From Paenibacillus albicereus (GTDB lineage Bacteria > Bacillota > Bacilli > Paenibacillales > Paenibacillaceae): a stretch of DNA of 64,000 bases. Where the stretch lies: the NCBI RefSeq assembly GCF_012676905.1, contig NZ_CP051428.1:3496001-3560000 (forward strand), read 5' to 3'. Positions 46,601-54,919 of the stretch are shown piece by piece. The first letter of the stretch is position 1. Each line of letters begins with the position of its first letter. Under the pieces are notes generated by a model. That model worked only from the letters and a program-made list of their open reading frames with translations. It had not been told where the DNA came from and ran no database searches. A program made the position numbers and the translations under genes.

Positions 46601-48086
46601 TCCCGCCATCCGCCGCGCCCGCTCCCGGCGCCATCCCAGCGCTGCCCGCTCCAGCGACGCGCGCCTGCGATCCCTCTGGCAGCTGCCGCTTGATCTGATC
46701 CCGGCTCGCCTGCAAGGAGTCTGCCACCTCCTGCACCGCCGCGCGCTCCGCCGGGTCCGCAATGGCCGGAGCCGCCTGCCTGATGTTGGCCAACTCCCCA
46801 TCGATGTCCTCGATGTCGGCCGGCCGCCACGGCGGTACGTCGCCCATGTCGTCGGCGAAGCCCTCGTTCACGTGCTTGGTCGCCAGTTGCCGCAGGTCCT
46901 TGTCGGTTGGCTTGCGGCCGTTCTCGGCAAAGAAATCCCGATACCAGCGGGGATTGTCCGACTGCCGGCCGAACCGCCCCGTTACCTCGCCTTCCGCGTT
47001 CTGAACAAGGCCGCCCTGCCGCACGCCGCCGCGCGAAGCCATCGACTCCTTCAGGTACTGGTATTGATCCTCGACGGCCTTTGCATACTGCTGCTGCAGC
47101 CGATCGTGCCGATTCAGGTTGTTGGCCAGCTCGACGCCAGGATCGGAGACAGCTGAGCCGCTGACGTTCCGCTCGATGCGCGCAGTCGGAGGAGCGATGA
47201 CCTCCCCCTCGGCTCGCGGCGCGTTCGTCCGCTCCACGAATGCCTCTATTTCTTTCCGCAGCGGGGCCTCCTGCGCGTAACGAACCGCCTTCGGGATCTG
47301 CATTGCGCCTTCAAACAGCCCGCTGAGCCCTGCACCCAGCACCGCGCCGGTTCCGGCCAGCTTAGCGATCTCGTCGCCGTCCGTCTGGCCCATCGCCATG
47401 CCGGTTGCCGTATTCGTCGCCGCCCCCTCCGCCGCGCCGCCGAGTATCCGCGCCGCAGCCCCAGGCACTCGCCCGGTCGCCGCGCGCTGGACCTGCCCGG
47501 CGATGACACCGCCGCCCATCGCCGGGCCGCCCGCCATCAAGCCGCGCGTCAGCTCGGAGATCCCGCCGCCAGCCGCCCGCAGGAATCGGTCGAAAGCCGG
47601 ATTGCCCGTCGTCGCGCTCAGCCGCGGCTCCGCCTCCAGAACCGAGGCGTTGTAGTTGCCCTCCTGGAACACCTCGCCCGCGCGGTAGACGGGCAGGTCC
47701 TTCAGCTTCTCGACGAACTGCTGCGCCTTGCTCGAGTTCGTCGTGTAATGGACCTCCGGCACCTCAATCATGCCCGGAAGCGTCTTGCTCCCGGTTCCGC
47801 CTGCCGCCTTGATCTGCGCGCCGCGCTTGAGCGGATCGAATTCAAAAGGCTCCGGCGTGGATGCCGAAGCCTTCGGTTTGGCCATCTCCTTCAGGTTCTG
47901 CAGAATCGTCCACGGGTTCGTCATGGCGAGCGCATGCTGCCCGATCGCACGCTCCTCCGCCGTCCGGATCGGCGCCTGGCTGGCATAGACCGCCTGAACG
48001 CTCGCATACTTCGATGTCCCTGAGGGCGAACCGCCCGCCGCCTGTCCGCCGCTAATTGGACGGACGCTGTCGTACTTGCTGGCCAT
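43650..48086 (-). CDS. Giant virion protein with zincin protease motif and LPD38-like region
   Basis: 1478 aa. N-terminal Gly/Ala-rich helical region (about residues 170-260, possibly membrane-active), a zinc metalloprotease motif TIAHEVGHHLEKR (about residue 549) with the third ligand in DEGIAEFFRVYL (about 596), a long helical middle, and a C-terminal block (NPLSFTIRAITALAIPAG, SPEEREKFENIPQFQKDN) like the large polyvalent protein-associated domain LPD38. Such proteins are packaged with the DNA and ejected into the host. It follows the frameshifted transglycosylase gene and precedes lysis genes. GGAGGAAGAGG precedes the ATG. Confidence 0.82.
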   Translation of the reverse strand: MASKYDSVRPISGGQAAGGSPSGTSKYASVQAVYASQAPIRTAEERAIGQHALAMTNPWTILQNLKEMAKPKASASTPEPFEFDPLKRGAQIKAAGGTGSKTLPGMIEVPEVHYTTNSSKAQQFVEKLKDLPVYRAGEVFQEGNYNASVLEAEPRLSATTGNPAFDRFLRAAGGGISELTRGLMAGGPAMGGGVIAGQVQRAATGRVPGAAARILGGAAEGAATNTATGMAMGQTDGDEIAKLAGTGAVLGAGLSGLFEGAMQIPKAVRYAQEAPLRKEIEAFVERTNAPRAEGEVIAPPTARIERNVSGSAVSDPGVELANNLNRHDRLQQQYAKAVEDQYQYLKESMASRGGVRQGGLVQNAEGEVTGRFGRQSDNPRWYRDFFAENGRKPTDKDLRQLATKHVNEGFADDMGDVPPWRPADIEDIDGELANIRQAAPAIADPAERAAVQEVADSLQASRDQIKRQLPEGSQARVAGAGSAGMAPGAGAADGGKTISRVQVVESIRKNLGATIDTGRMGVSRQQVLGLYKTQSEVIRTGYAEDLDTIAHEVGHHLEKRFSLKQNRQLEQELLDMMDQVGVHDYQQYPRSEWFDEGIAEFFRVYLADPQQAKQLAPKFGAYLNSVLPGKMQRGLVRVQKDMQTWLQQGDYEQAKGLIEMAGGKKERRWTWSKFYTQAFDDLNPLRLAELALTGKIEQGGKSLYKLARLSRGVPERAKMAVTRGIFDSQGNKLSEGMAKIVRPLEEIGMSEHDFATYLAVRHAIDLRRLGKETPFTPAQMSEVMTRWESNTIVKKAHQQIMQYNDALLSILQDAGFISKQGVQEMKRLYPNYVPFMRHFDDDDVVGFKNGGYGASKAFANITTPIRKMSEEGSQRSIINPFESMIKNTFLVMNSAAKNKVGQRLAALADVEGAGVWVERVPGQKSGKEHIIDVYQDGKKLAYKVRNPDLYNAMLSLDDEKLTGLIRFVAGTAANLLRSGATLTPEFIIRNAFRDVVGAIVNSSKYGFNPIDFFKGLGHVIGRTDVYEKFVNSGGAMGTMMSLDRDASREAMQAVFRQSWRDKTMITVTSPAELAKLLSGYKALKGTVGLLRAGAEISELSTKVGAFNKALKKTGDIEEAAYTAKDLMDFNRAGSAMRNANQIIAFLNASLQGTDKMRRAFLDNPLSFTIRAITALAIPAGIIHRWNRTQLSPEEREKFENIPQFQKDNFFVIGIPGTGEFVRIPKPFEAGMLFATSTERFLDWLAKNDPDAYDGYVWTAVGSIAPPVMITALTPLLEAVSNYSFFRKTPVVPMGEQRFEKKDQYGVYTSELAKEIGSFMAQVGLGETNLASPRIIDNTISGYGAGLANYGVDMVDAGINAARGGREVPLPKLKPTEQPLARSFFVKTSGGGQVREDFYKDWDKLSKKKASADFNETEMQAEDAKDYARMKPYQKQIAKLQKQYKEILTAKDVQAEHKRRRLDELDAKMNAAAKKALGK

Positions 48087-48107
48087 CCTCTTCCTCCTTT
48101 CCGGCCG

Positions 48108-48515
48108 TCAACCCAAGATTTTCTTGACGTAGTTCTTCGTCTCCGTCGGGGCGTATGCGAGCCAGTTGTCGCCGTATTTCTTGACGGCCTTGTCGACGTT
48201 GCCTCCGCCCCAGTTGTAGCCGGCGAGCGCCTTGGCCCAGTCTCCCTTATATTTGGCCGCAAGCCCGGACAGCATCTTGCCGGCCGCATCCACCGCCTGG
48301 GCCGGATCGTAAGGGTCGATTCCGTACCCGCGCGCGGTGGCCGGCATGAACTGCATCATCCCGGAAGCGCCGCTCTTCTTGTTGGTCGCGTTCGGATTAA
48401 AGCCCGACTCCGTCTTCGCGACCGACTCGAGAAGCCCCTGCGGTAGCCCGTATTTGCTTTGTGCCGAAGAAAATAAGCTGGCGTACTGGTTCGGCGCCTG
48501 TACGCCAGCGGCTAC
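48108..48515 (-). CDS. Lytic transglycosylase domain, reached by -1 frameshift
   Basis: 135 codons in the -1 frame after the slippery site: an SLT/goose-lysozyme-like domain with LLESVAKTESGFNPNATNKK (catalytic Glu in KTES) and SGASGMMQFMPATARGYG, then LAGYNWGGGNVDKAVKKYG. There is no ATG, GTG or TTG in this frame from the upstream stop to the MMQF methionine, and that Met lies after the catalytic Glu. A protein started there would be truncated. The intact domain can only be made as a fusion to the upstream 662-aa protein (about 797 aa). The enzyme would cut host peptidoglycan during DNA entry. Confidence 0.85.
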   Translation of the reverse strand, partial: VAAGVQAPNQYASLFSSAQSKYGLPQGLLESVAKTESGFNPNATNKKSGASGMMQFMPATARGYGIDPYDPAQAVDAAGKMLSGLAAKYKGDWAKALAGYNWGGGNVDKAVKKYGDNWLAYAPTETKNYVKKILG

Positions 48516-48521
48516 TTTCCC
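48477..48521 (-). promoter_or_regulatory. Programmed -1 frameshift signal
   Basis: Minus strand: G GGA AAG (48515-48521, heptamer of type X XXY YYZ, the same as in the phage lambda G/GT frameshift), directly followed by the zero-frame stop TAG (48512-48514), a 5-nt spacer TAGCC, and a perfect hairpin GCTGGCGTAC - 13-nt loop - GTACGCCAGC (48477-48509). Heptamer, spacing and stimulator all fit a canonical site. Confidence 0.88.
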
Positions 48522-50500
48522 GCGCTGGGTTGTGCCGGCGTCGTGTAGTTGCCGCCTCCGTTCCCGTTGCGCTTGAGGAACGACGTCTCCTCCTCGCCGG
48601 TGATGCCCATGTAGCGAAGCACCTGCGCGATGCTGCCATCATCATACCCCTGCGAGCGCATGGACGTGACCGTATCCACCCACACGTTGTAGCGCGCATC
48701 CTGGTTGGTCTTCGGCGGTGTATACCGATACGATTTACCTCCAGGGTCCTGGCCGGCATACTGGAACGACTGCGCCAGTGACTTGATTTCGTTCGGATCA
48801 ATCGTCCGGATCTTGTTCGCCGCGCCATCGCTGTACGGCATGCCAGCCTGCACCCCGTAGGATTCGAGCCCGGCCGGCGCCTGCCCGGTGAGCTTCCAGA
48901 TGTCGACGAGACGGCCGAACGAGCTGTTGCTGTTCTGCTGGCTCTGGCTGTTCGCCTGCAGCTCATAGGAGCGATCCGACTCATAGACGCCTCGGCTGTA
49001 ATTCTGCTGCGCCATCGCCTGCTGCAGCGCGGCCATCGTCGGCCCGTTTCCGCCTGCGGCCGCCTGCCGGAAGAGACCGGACCAGTCCGCCTGCGGGTTG
49101 ACGATGGCGCCCGTAAGCCCCGCGACATCAATGGCCGCGCCGAAGTTGGCCTGTTGCCGCTGCAGCTGCGCCTGCTGGCCGGCAAGGCTGAGCGGAGCCG
49201 ATCCGCTCGACGCCTGCCGCACAAGGCCGCTCCAATCACTCTGCGGGCTGAGCACCTGCCCGGTCAGCTGGGAGTAAGCGAGGGCCGCGTCCAGGTTCTG
49301 CTGCTTGCCGGCCATCGTCGACTGGCCGTTGTAGACGCCCGTCAGCCCCGCCTCCTGCATGAGTTTCTGCCAGCCGAACTGATCCTCCGCGAACTGCTGA
49401 TTGATGTCGTCCCGGTAACGGCCGTAATTGCTCTGGTCGACCTCAAACGCACGCGTGTCGCCATACTTCAGCAGGTCGTAGAGCGCTGCCGCCTTGTCCG
49501 CGCCGACCGACTGCGCCAGCGCGAGCTCGTTCTGCGCCGCGTTGTTCTGGAGGTTCGCTCGCTGCTCGCTGATATTCTGGAGCGCATTCGTCTCCGCGCG
49601 GTTGATGTCCGTGAGCGCCCCCTGACGGCTGGCCGCCTGCGCCGCCGCGAGCGTCAGGTTTTGGCCGTCGCCGGTCAGTCCCATGTTGGCCATGACCTCG
49701 TTCATGCCTTGCTGCCCCTGCATCGCCGCCACGTCCGCCGCGTTCCGGTTGTCGTAGGCGGACTGCCGGGCCTGTGTCTCCTGGGCATTGTAACCCTGCA
49801 GCGCCGTTGCAAGTGCGTCCCGCAGCTTCTGCGTCTCCGCCGAAAGCCGGTTGTCGTAGAGCGTGTTCAGCTGATTCGTCATGCCGGTCAGGTCCGGCCC
49901 CGTATATGTCGACTGGTAGCCTGGCTGCGCCGGCGCGGCCGATCCGTTCGCCGGGCTGCCGCCTGACGGGTAGAAGGCGGCCCCCACGGAAGGCGCGGAC
50001 GGCGTCGCAGCAGGAGCCGACGGCCCGGGCTGTGTAGACTGGCCAGCCAGATACTGCCGGAGCTGTGCCGCACTCATGCCTTGGACCTGCCTTGCCAGAG
50101 CGGGATCGAGCTGCGAGTAAAGCCCCTGCGCCGTGCTGGATGCCCATTGCTTGTTTCCCGCGTCGTACTGATCCTTGGCGTAGAGGATGTCGTTCAGCGT
50201 CTTGCCTGCGCCGGAGCTTCCCGTCACGGACGTGCCTTGCTGGACGTAGTTCGTCGTCGGCGCCATCGAGACGGCCGGCGCGCCAGACGCCACCGGCGCC
50301 GGAGTCGCTGCCGGCGGGCTGTAGGTCGTCATGCTCCCGCCGGTCTGATTGGGAATCACCGGGTTCTGCAGCGTGACGCTGCCGCCGAGCGCGTTCCCGC
50401 CGTTCGCTTGGGCCGCGAGCGCCTGCTGCGCCTTCTGGCTCCCCGCAGCGGCCGCCGCCTCCTGCGCGGCGCGGAGCTTGGCTAGATCCACTCCTGGCAT
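48512..50500 (-). CDS. Virion protein, Gln/Ala-rich (zero-frame product of the frameshift pair)
   Basis: 662 aa, starts MPGVDLAKLRAAQEAAAA (GAGGAGG upstream, its ATG follows the previous stop as TAGATG). Composition is dominated by Gln, Ala, Gly, Ser, Asn with long helical segments (QKLRDALATALQGYNAQETQ, AAQAASRQGALTDINRAE), two similar stretches around residues 395-470 (GLVRQASSGSAP / GLFRQAAAGGNG). It resembles internal virion/ejection proteins of podoviruses rather than a tape measure. It ends in PSAGK at the slippery site, and a minority of product should carry the lytic transglycosylase domain. Confidence 0.8.
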   Translation of the reverse strand: MPGVDLAKLRAAQEAAAAAGSQKAQQALAAQANGGNALGGSVTLQNPVIPNQTGGSMTTYSPPAATPAPVASGAPAVSMAPTTNYVQQGTSVTGSSGAGKTLNDILYAKDQYDAGNKQWASSTAQGLYSQLDPALARQVQGMSAAQLRQYLAGQSTQPGPSAPAATPSAPSVGAAFYPSGGSPANGSAAPAQPGYQSTYTGPDLTGMTNQLNTLYDNRLSAETQKLRDALATALQGYNAQETQARQSAYDNRNAADVAAMQGQQGMNEVMANMGLTGDGQNLTLAAAQAASRQGALTDINRAETNALQNISEQRANLQNNAAQNELALAQSVGADKAAALYDLLKYGDTRAFEVDQSNYGRYRDDINQQFAEDQFGWQKLMQEAGLTGVYNGQSTMAGKQQNLDAALAYSQLTGQVLSPQSDWSGLVRQASSGSAPLSLAGQQAQLQRQQANFGAAIDVAGLTGAIVNPQADWSGLFRQAAAGGNGPTMAALQQAMAQQNYSRGVYESDRSYELQANSQSQQNSNSSFGRLVDIWKLTGQAPAGLESYGVQAGMPYSDGAANKIRTIDPNEIKSLAQSFQYAGQDPGGKSYRYTPPKTNQDARYNVWVDTVTSMRSQGYDDGSIAQVLRYMGITGEEETSFLKRNGNGGGNYTTPAQPSAGK

Positions 50501-50875
50501 CTAGACCGCCTCCTCGCCGCCATCGACCGGCTGTTCAGAATTTGACGGCGGTGCCGGGTCCGCTGAAGGCACTGTCTCCGCCGGCGGGATGACCACCGGC
50601 GGCTCTGGTTCCGTCGGCGCGGGCGGCTGCGGCGTCGGTTCGGGCTCCAGTGGAGCCGGACGCGGGGGCATGAGCGCCGTCGTGTCGCCGTGCTCCGCCG
50701 CCGTAATCCAGCTGCGGCCGAGCGCGTTGTCGACTTGGTCGTAGCTGTACGTCGCTGCCGCATACTGTTTCACCGGCTGGACGTACTCCGGCTTGATGCT
50801 CGGAAACGACCGATTGCCGTAGAGGTAGACCTCTCGGGCGTAGGAGCCCGTCATAAACGGATAGATTGTCGCCAT
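50501..50875 (-). CDS. Phage structural protein with Pro-rich tail
   Basis: 124 aa; residues 1-68 (MATIYPFMTGSYAREVYLYG, YSYDQVDNALGRSWITAAEH) look globular, the rest is Pro/Glu-rich (PAPLEPEPTPQPPAPTEPE), a flexible linker. The start overlaps the upstream stop (TAGATG-type arrangement). Function unknown; located between tail fibre accessory and internal virion genes. Confidence 0.65.
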   Translation of the reverse strand: MATIYPFMTGSYAREVYLYGNRSFPSIKPEYVQPVKQYAAATYSYDQVDNALGRSWITAAEHGDTTALMPPRPAPLEPEPTPQPPAPTEPEPPVVIPPAETVPSADPAPPSNSEQPVDGGEEAV

Positions 50876-51226
50876 CTAGCGGCCCCCCATGCTTTCCAAG
50901 ATGAATTCCATGAATGCCGTCTGATCGGCTGATTGCTGAGCCAGCTGTCGCTCGAGCTCTTCAATGCGGAGCTGATCCTGCGTCTTCGGCACCGGCCGCG
51001 CCGCCCATTCCTCGTCGAGCTCTGCCTGCGAGCGGGCGAGCATGCTGCCGCTCGTGATGCGATACAGCGGCTGCCCGCGATCGTTCGTGAGCGGGATGTT
51101 GAAATGCCGCCCGCTCTGTCCGCTGACAAGGATGTCCCCGGCCTGAGGCTGATCAAAGGCTGTCGTGAAGCCGCGAACGACGAGCCCGGCGGCGTCGGTG
51201 CGGATGAACCATTGCGGATCGTACAT
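50876..51226 (-). CDS. Small tail protein, possible fibre accessory
   Basis: 116 aa; N-terminal part has beta-rich sequence (MYDPQWFIRTDAAGLVV, GDILVSGQSGRHFNIPL), the C-terminal 40 residues a coiled coil (QLRIEELERQLAQQSADQ). Directly downstream of the fibre gene, a place often taken by fibre-assembly or XkdW-like proteins. No family recognised. Confidence 0.6.
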   Translation of the reverse strand: MYDPQWFIRTDAAGLVVRGFTTAFDQPQAGDILVSGQSGRHFNIPLTNDRGQPLYRITSGSMLARSQAELDEEWAARPVPKTQDQLRIEELERQLAQQSADQTAFMEFILESMGGR

Positions 51227-51238
51227 GGTCGTGCCTCC

Positions 51239-52345
51239 TTAGAGTTCGGCGTCGGCGGTCCAATGGAACTGCCACATGCCATTCGCAAGCGTCCCGGCGC
51301 CTTGATACATGCGTCCGGCACGGTTGGTGCTTGGTCTCTCAATCCCGCTCACAGCAGAATCAGATGCATCTCCAAATCTTCTGGACGAATTTACGAATCC
51401 TGTGAACGGGCTATACAGCGTCATCGTAGGGACGGTTCGCTTGGCGACCTTGAAAGATCCAGCATCAACAAGACCAAATCCGTTTGAGGAGTGTCCCGTT
51501 ACCGTGCCTGCATCAACTACTGTTCCAGGCGCATCTTGGAGAGAGTAAGTCTTTTCATAGTACCTCTGACAACGGGCTAACTCGTCGGCGATTACTGACT
51601 GCGAGAAAGAGCTGGCTGTCTCCCCGGCGTTTACGCTAGCCATCGCGATGTCGTAATAACCCACGACTCCACTGCTGGGAATGCGGAGGAACTGAAGGAA
51701 CAGGTAACTATTTGCACCGATTGTCTTGCCATTTACGCTCGGTATCGAAAATGTAACCGTCACTCGGGAAAAAGTTGGACCGATGGCAACGGTGGAGACT
51801 TCCGATACAGTCGGAGATCCTCCTGATCCGAATACCTGTCCGTAGGCAACCTGCATGCTCGTTGCTACAGGCGAACGAACATACATGCTCAACGTAATTT
51901 TTTGCCCCGCAAAAGTACGCACATCTTCGATTTTTTGCCCAAGATTAATTGAACCCGAGGATAAAGAAATCACTCTTAATGTCAGATAGTGGCGCGGGTT
52001 TAAGTTTGCGGGTAGCGTGGGGTCTCCAGGGATGATGTCATTTCTCCCCACTGTATAGGATGCACTCCCTCCCTCGTCAGAAACGAACCAGCGATCGGCC
52101 GTGTATACGTTTCGACCGCTGAAAAATAGGCCTCGCTGCCAAATATCGAATCCCCCGTTTATAAGTCCTTGCCTCGAAAATGGCGAAAGACCATACTGCG
52201 GCAGCGGGTCCGCTCCGTTGATGTATGCCGCCAGCTGATCCAGCGGCTGCATCATCTGATCGCGGAAGGCCGTCTCGTTGGCCGGCTTTTGCGGGAACGT
52301 CACTGTGTTTCGGTAGCCGTCCGGCGGATTGAATTGAAAGGGCAT
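51239..52345 (-). CDS. Tail fibre / receptor-binding protein
   Basis: 368 aa. N-terminal phage-attachment part (PPDGYRNTVTFPQKPANETAF) and a middle with INGGFDIWQRG and YTADRWFVSDEG, a motif common in phage tail-fibre and carbohydrate-binding proteins, followed by a beta-rich domain. Base composition from about 51.35 to 52.05 kb is visibly more AT-rich than neighbours, which suggests the receptor-binding part was exchanged. Confidence 0.78.
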   Translation of the reverse strand: MPFQFNPPDGYRNTVTFPQKPANETAFRDQMMQPLDQLAAYINGADPLPQYGLSPFSRQGLINGGFDIWQRGLFFSGRNVYTADRWFVSDEGGSASYTVGRNDIIPGDPTLPANLNPRHYLTLRVISLSSGSINLGQKIEDVRTFAGQKITLSMYVRSPVATSMQVAYGQVFGSGGSPTVSEVSTVAIGPTFSRVTVTFSIPSVNGKTIGANSYLFLQFLRIPSSGVVGYYDIAMASVNAGETASSFSQSVIADELARCQRYYEKTYSLQDAPGTVVDAGTVTGHSSNGFGLVDAGSFKVAKRTVPTMTLYSPFTGFVNSSRRFGDASDSAVSGIERPSTNRAGRMYQGAGTLANGMWQFHWTADAEL

Positions 52346-52355
52346 GCTGCACCTC

Positions 52356-54275
52356 CTATTTCACTTTTTTGACGATCAGGTACTGAACGATCAGGCTCAT
52401 CAGCGACAGGTTTTCGTTGAGCGAGTCGTTCGCGAACTCCATCTGGAAGTAGACGACCTTCTTCGTGCGCGGCCGCAAGCGCTCGGGCGGCGGGTATTCG
52501 TTGACGGCCCATGTCCACGTGTCCCAGGCGGCCAGATTCCAGCGGAACGAGTTAACGTTCACTTCCTGCTCGTCCACCTTCTCCCCGCGCTCGCTGATGT
52601 ACCGGATGCTTACGGTGCTGTAGCCGCCGGCCTTCGACGTGAACCAGACCTTCTTCACGGTCTTCAGCCAGTCCGGCAGCCCGAAGGAGAAGCGCTTCGT
52701 CCGCCAGTAAGCATCAATCGGCTGACCGAAGTCGTTCTGGTTGGCCGTGAAGCCGATGAGCCGCCCCGCACTGCGGCTGCCGTAGTAAAGCTCCCGATCG
52801 CCCTGTATCCAGCACGCCGCATCCATCCCGCTGAGCGGGAACCACGGAAGCCGCTCCTCGTCCGCCGCAACGTTGCCGCTGCTGCCGAAGGGGCCAAGCC
52901 GGTAGTCCCAGACGTAGACGCTGGAGCCGACGCACAGCCAGTACCGGCCGTCGAAGTCGACGCTGCTCGCCGCCTGCAGGTCCGCCTTCGGCAGATCGAG
53001 CAGCCCTGGCCGCGTCGGCTGGCCGTTGATGTTGCCGCTGATCGGCTGCACGTTCCGCTCGTCCTTTAACGAGGTCTGCAGCAAGATGAAGCCGCCCAGC
53101 TCGCTATTGAAGAAGACGACGTTGTTGTCGATGATCTGCACGCTGCCCGGCATGTCGCAGCCGATCGCTCCGTTGATCGGGTAGAGGGGGAAGGACGCGC
53201 CGATCGCGCTCGCGCCCCAGAATCCCTGCGTCATGGGATTGGTGTAGCCCGTGAAGTACAGGCTCCGCTCCTTGAGGTACACGAGCTTGTCGTAATGCTT
53301 CGCGCAGGCGACGAGCCGCTCCGAGCTGCTGCCGACGTCCGAATACTCATTTTCCGGCCAGTAGGTCGGGTCCATCAGGCCGCTGCGGAATGCGCGGTTC
53401 GGGTAGCTCGGATTGCCCCAGGCGAAGAGGCGCGTGTCGTTGTCGCCGCCGTAGTCGATCGCGTAACGACAGCCGCGAATCCGCTCCGGCCCGCCTGGGT
53501 TGCTCTTGTACGCCGTGACGATGACGTTGTTCGGCGCGCCTGTTGGGATCGCTCCGTTCGGCGCGCTGCCGGCCGCGAAGTCGATGAAGGCATAGGGCGA
53601 CGCCGTCCGGTTGACCGTGAAATGTGTGCCCTCTGTCCGCGCCGCGCCGTTGATCGTCACCGTGACGGCCGTCGCGTCCAGGCCGGTCAACGGCAGATAG
53701 TACTTGGTCGAGCTGCCGTCCGAGCTGAAGCTGACCTTGAACGCCGCCGTCAGCAGGTTGGCTTGCTGGTAGGGTGTGCCGCCGCCGGATGGCGGGACCG
53801 AGATTGCCAGCGTCGGTACGAACCCCGTCACGCTCGCCGCGGCGAAACTGCCGTCGATTGCGACGAACTGGCTGCCGTTGAGGTAGTAGAGCTTGCCGCC
53901 GAAGGCGATGAAGCTGCCCGGGGCATTGGCCAGGCCGCTCATGATCTGCACAGGCGCACCGCTGCCGCTCTGCCGGTACAGCGCCGAGCCCCAGGCGAAT
54001 ACGCGCTGCCCCGCCCAGAAGCGCTCATACGCCCCGTTCACGCGCCCCGCGCCGAGGGAGGAGGCGTAGACGTAGGCCTGGCCATCGCGCTTGCTCAGGA
54101 TGCTGCCGTTGTCGTTGGCCAGCATGTTGAGCATGGCCGGGCTCTGGTTGTCTCGGATCTGGGTCGGATCGTACTTGTAGGAGACGCCGCCGGACAGCAT
54201 GACCTGCGAATCCGCGCCGAGCCGCAGCTCTGGGGGCGCCGCCGTGGCCGCCGGGCGGTCGATCGAGATGCCCAT
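52356..54275 (-). CDS. Podovirus-type tail nozzle/tube protein B
   Basis: 639 aa, rich in beta strands. N-terminal MGISIDRPAATAAPPELRL, then repeated blades such as GRYWLCVGSSVYVWDYRLG and VFAWGSALYRQSGSG, consistent with the beta-propeller nozzle (T7 gp12 type). It lies right after the 193-aa adaptor, the same order as gp11-gp12. Assigned by size, order and fold style, without sequence search. Confidence 0.65.
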   Translation of the reverse strand: MGISIDRPAATAAPPELRLGADSQVMLSGGVSYKYDPTQIRDNQSPAMLNMLANDNGSILSKRDGQAYVYASSLGAGRVNGAYERFWAGQRVFAWGSALYRQSGSGAPVQIMSGLANAPGSFIAFGGKLYYLNGSQFVAIDGSFAAASVTGFVPTLAISVPPSGGGTPYQQANLLTAAFKVSFSSDGSSTKYYLPLTGLDATAVTVTINGAARTEGTHFTVNRTASPYAFIDFAAGSAPNGAIPTGAPNNVIVTAYKSNPGGPERIRGCRYAIDYGGDNDTRLFAWGNPSYPNRAFRSGLMDPTYWPENEYSDVGSSSERLVACAKHYDKLVYLKERSLYFTGYTNPMTQGFWGASAIGASFPLYPINGAIGCDMPGSVQIIDNNVVFFNSELGGFILLQTSLKDERNVQPISGNINGQPTRPGLLDLPKADLQAASSVDFDGRYWLCVGSSVYVWDYRLGPFGSSGNVAADEERLPWFPLSGMDAACWIQGDRELYYGSRSAGRLIGFTANQNDFGQPIDAYWRTKRFSFGLPDWLKTVKKVWFTSKAGGYSTVSIRYISERGEKVDEQEVNVNSFRWNLAAWDTWTWAVNEYPPPERLRPRTKKVVYFQMEFANDSLNENLSLMSLIVQYLIVKKVK

Positions 54276-54280
54276 CTACC

Positions 54281-54862
54281 TCACCTCTCCACGCTGATGG
54301 TCATGTACTGGCTGACGCGCGTCTGAATCTGATCGAAGGCCGAGTTGAACAAGCCGAGGAACGTCGCCGCCTTTTCCCTGCTCTCGTTGTCCGGCTCGAG
54401 GCTCAGCACGTAGAAATTGGCGTAGTAGCAGAACAGCAGGTGGTCGACGCGGTTCTCCGGCACGAGCGGCTCCGCTGTCAGGTCGCCGATCGGCAGGCGC
54501 GGAGGCAGGAAGGCGTACTCGACCTGCAGCTCCTCCCCGGCATGGTCCCGGCACGTCAGGAACGACTCGTTCCGCAGCGACCAGTCAGCCTCGTCGCCGT
54601 AGCCGTCGTAGGCGTTCAGCAGCCGCACGGCGGGCCGCGACAGGCCGGACAGATCGAACGTCCCTCGCTCGTCCAGCGTGACCGCCTCCTGCGCCGTGAG
54701 GACGTACTTCTCGCGCGCGACGAGCTGATAGGCGTAGTTGATCCCCGTGACGATCTTCGTCGCGATGCTCAGCTCCTCGCCTTCGTAGGTGCCGGCCGCC
54801 GACTTGGTCAGCGTCTCGTCGATGTCGCCCGCGCATTGTTGAATCATCTCGTCCAGCGTCAT
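54281..54862 (-). CDS. Head-tail adaptor / tail tube A-like protein
   Basis: 193 aa, all-helical with MTLDEMIQQCAGDIDETL and a central VEYAFLPPRLPIGD; contains GLFNSAFDQIQTRVSQYM at the C-terminus. Size and place between capsid and nozzle genes fit gp11/gp4-type adaptors that join the portal to the tail. Confidence 0.65.
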   Translation of the reverse strand: MTLDEMIQQCAGDIDETLTKSAAGTYEGEELSIATKIVTGINYAYQLVAREKYVLTAQEAVTLDERGTFDLSGLSRPAVRLLNAYDGYGDEADWSLRNESFLTCRDHAGEELQVEYAFLPPRLPIGDLTAEPLVPENRVDHLLFCYYANFYVLSLEPDNESREKAATFLGLFNSAFDQIQTRVSQYMTISVER

Positions 54863-54884
54863 GATGCTCCCCTCCCCTCAACGT

Positions 54885-54913
54885 AAAAAGGGCAGGGCAC
54901 GAATGCCCTGCCC
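54885..54913 (-). terminator. Terminator downstream of the 73-aa gene
   Basis: Minus strand GGGCAGGGCA-TTCG-TGCCCTGCCC followed by TTTTT, between head and tail genes; reduces tail expression relative to capsid. Confidence 0.88.
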
Positions 54914-54919
54914 CCTGTA

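Noticed and set aside
48108-48359. Stand-alone lytic transglycosylase starting at MMQF
   Set aside because: It would lack the catalytic Glu and the N-terminal half of the domain; the frameshift explains it better.
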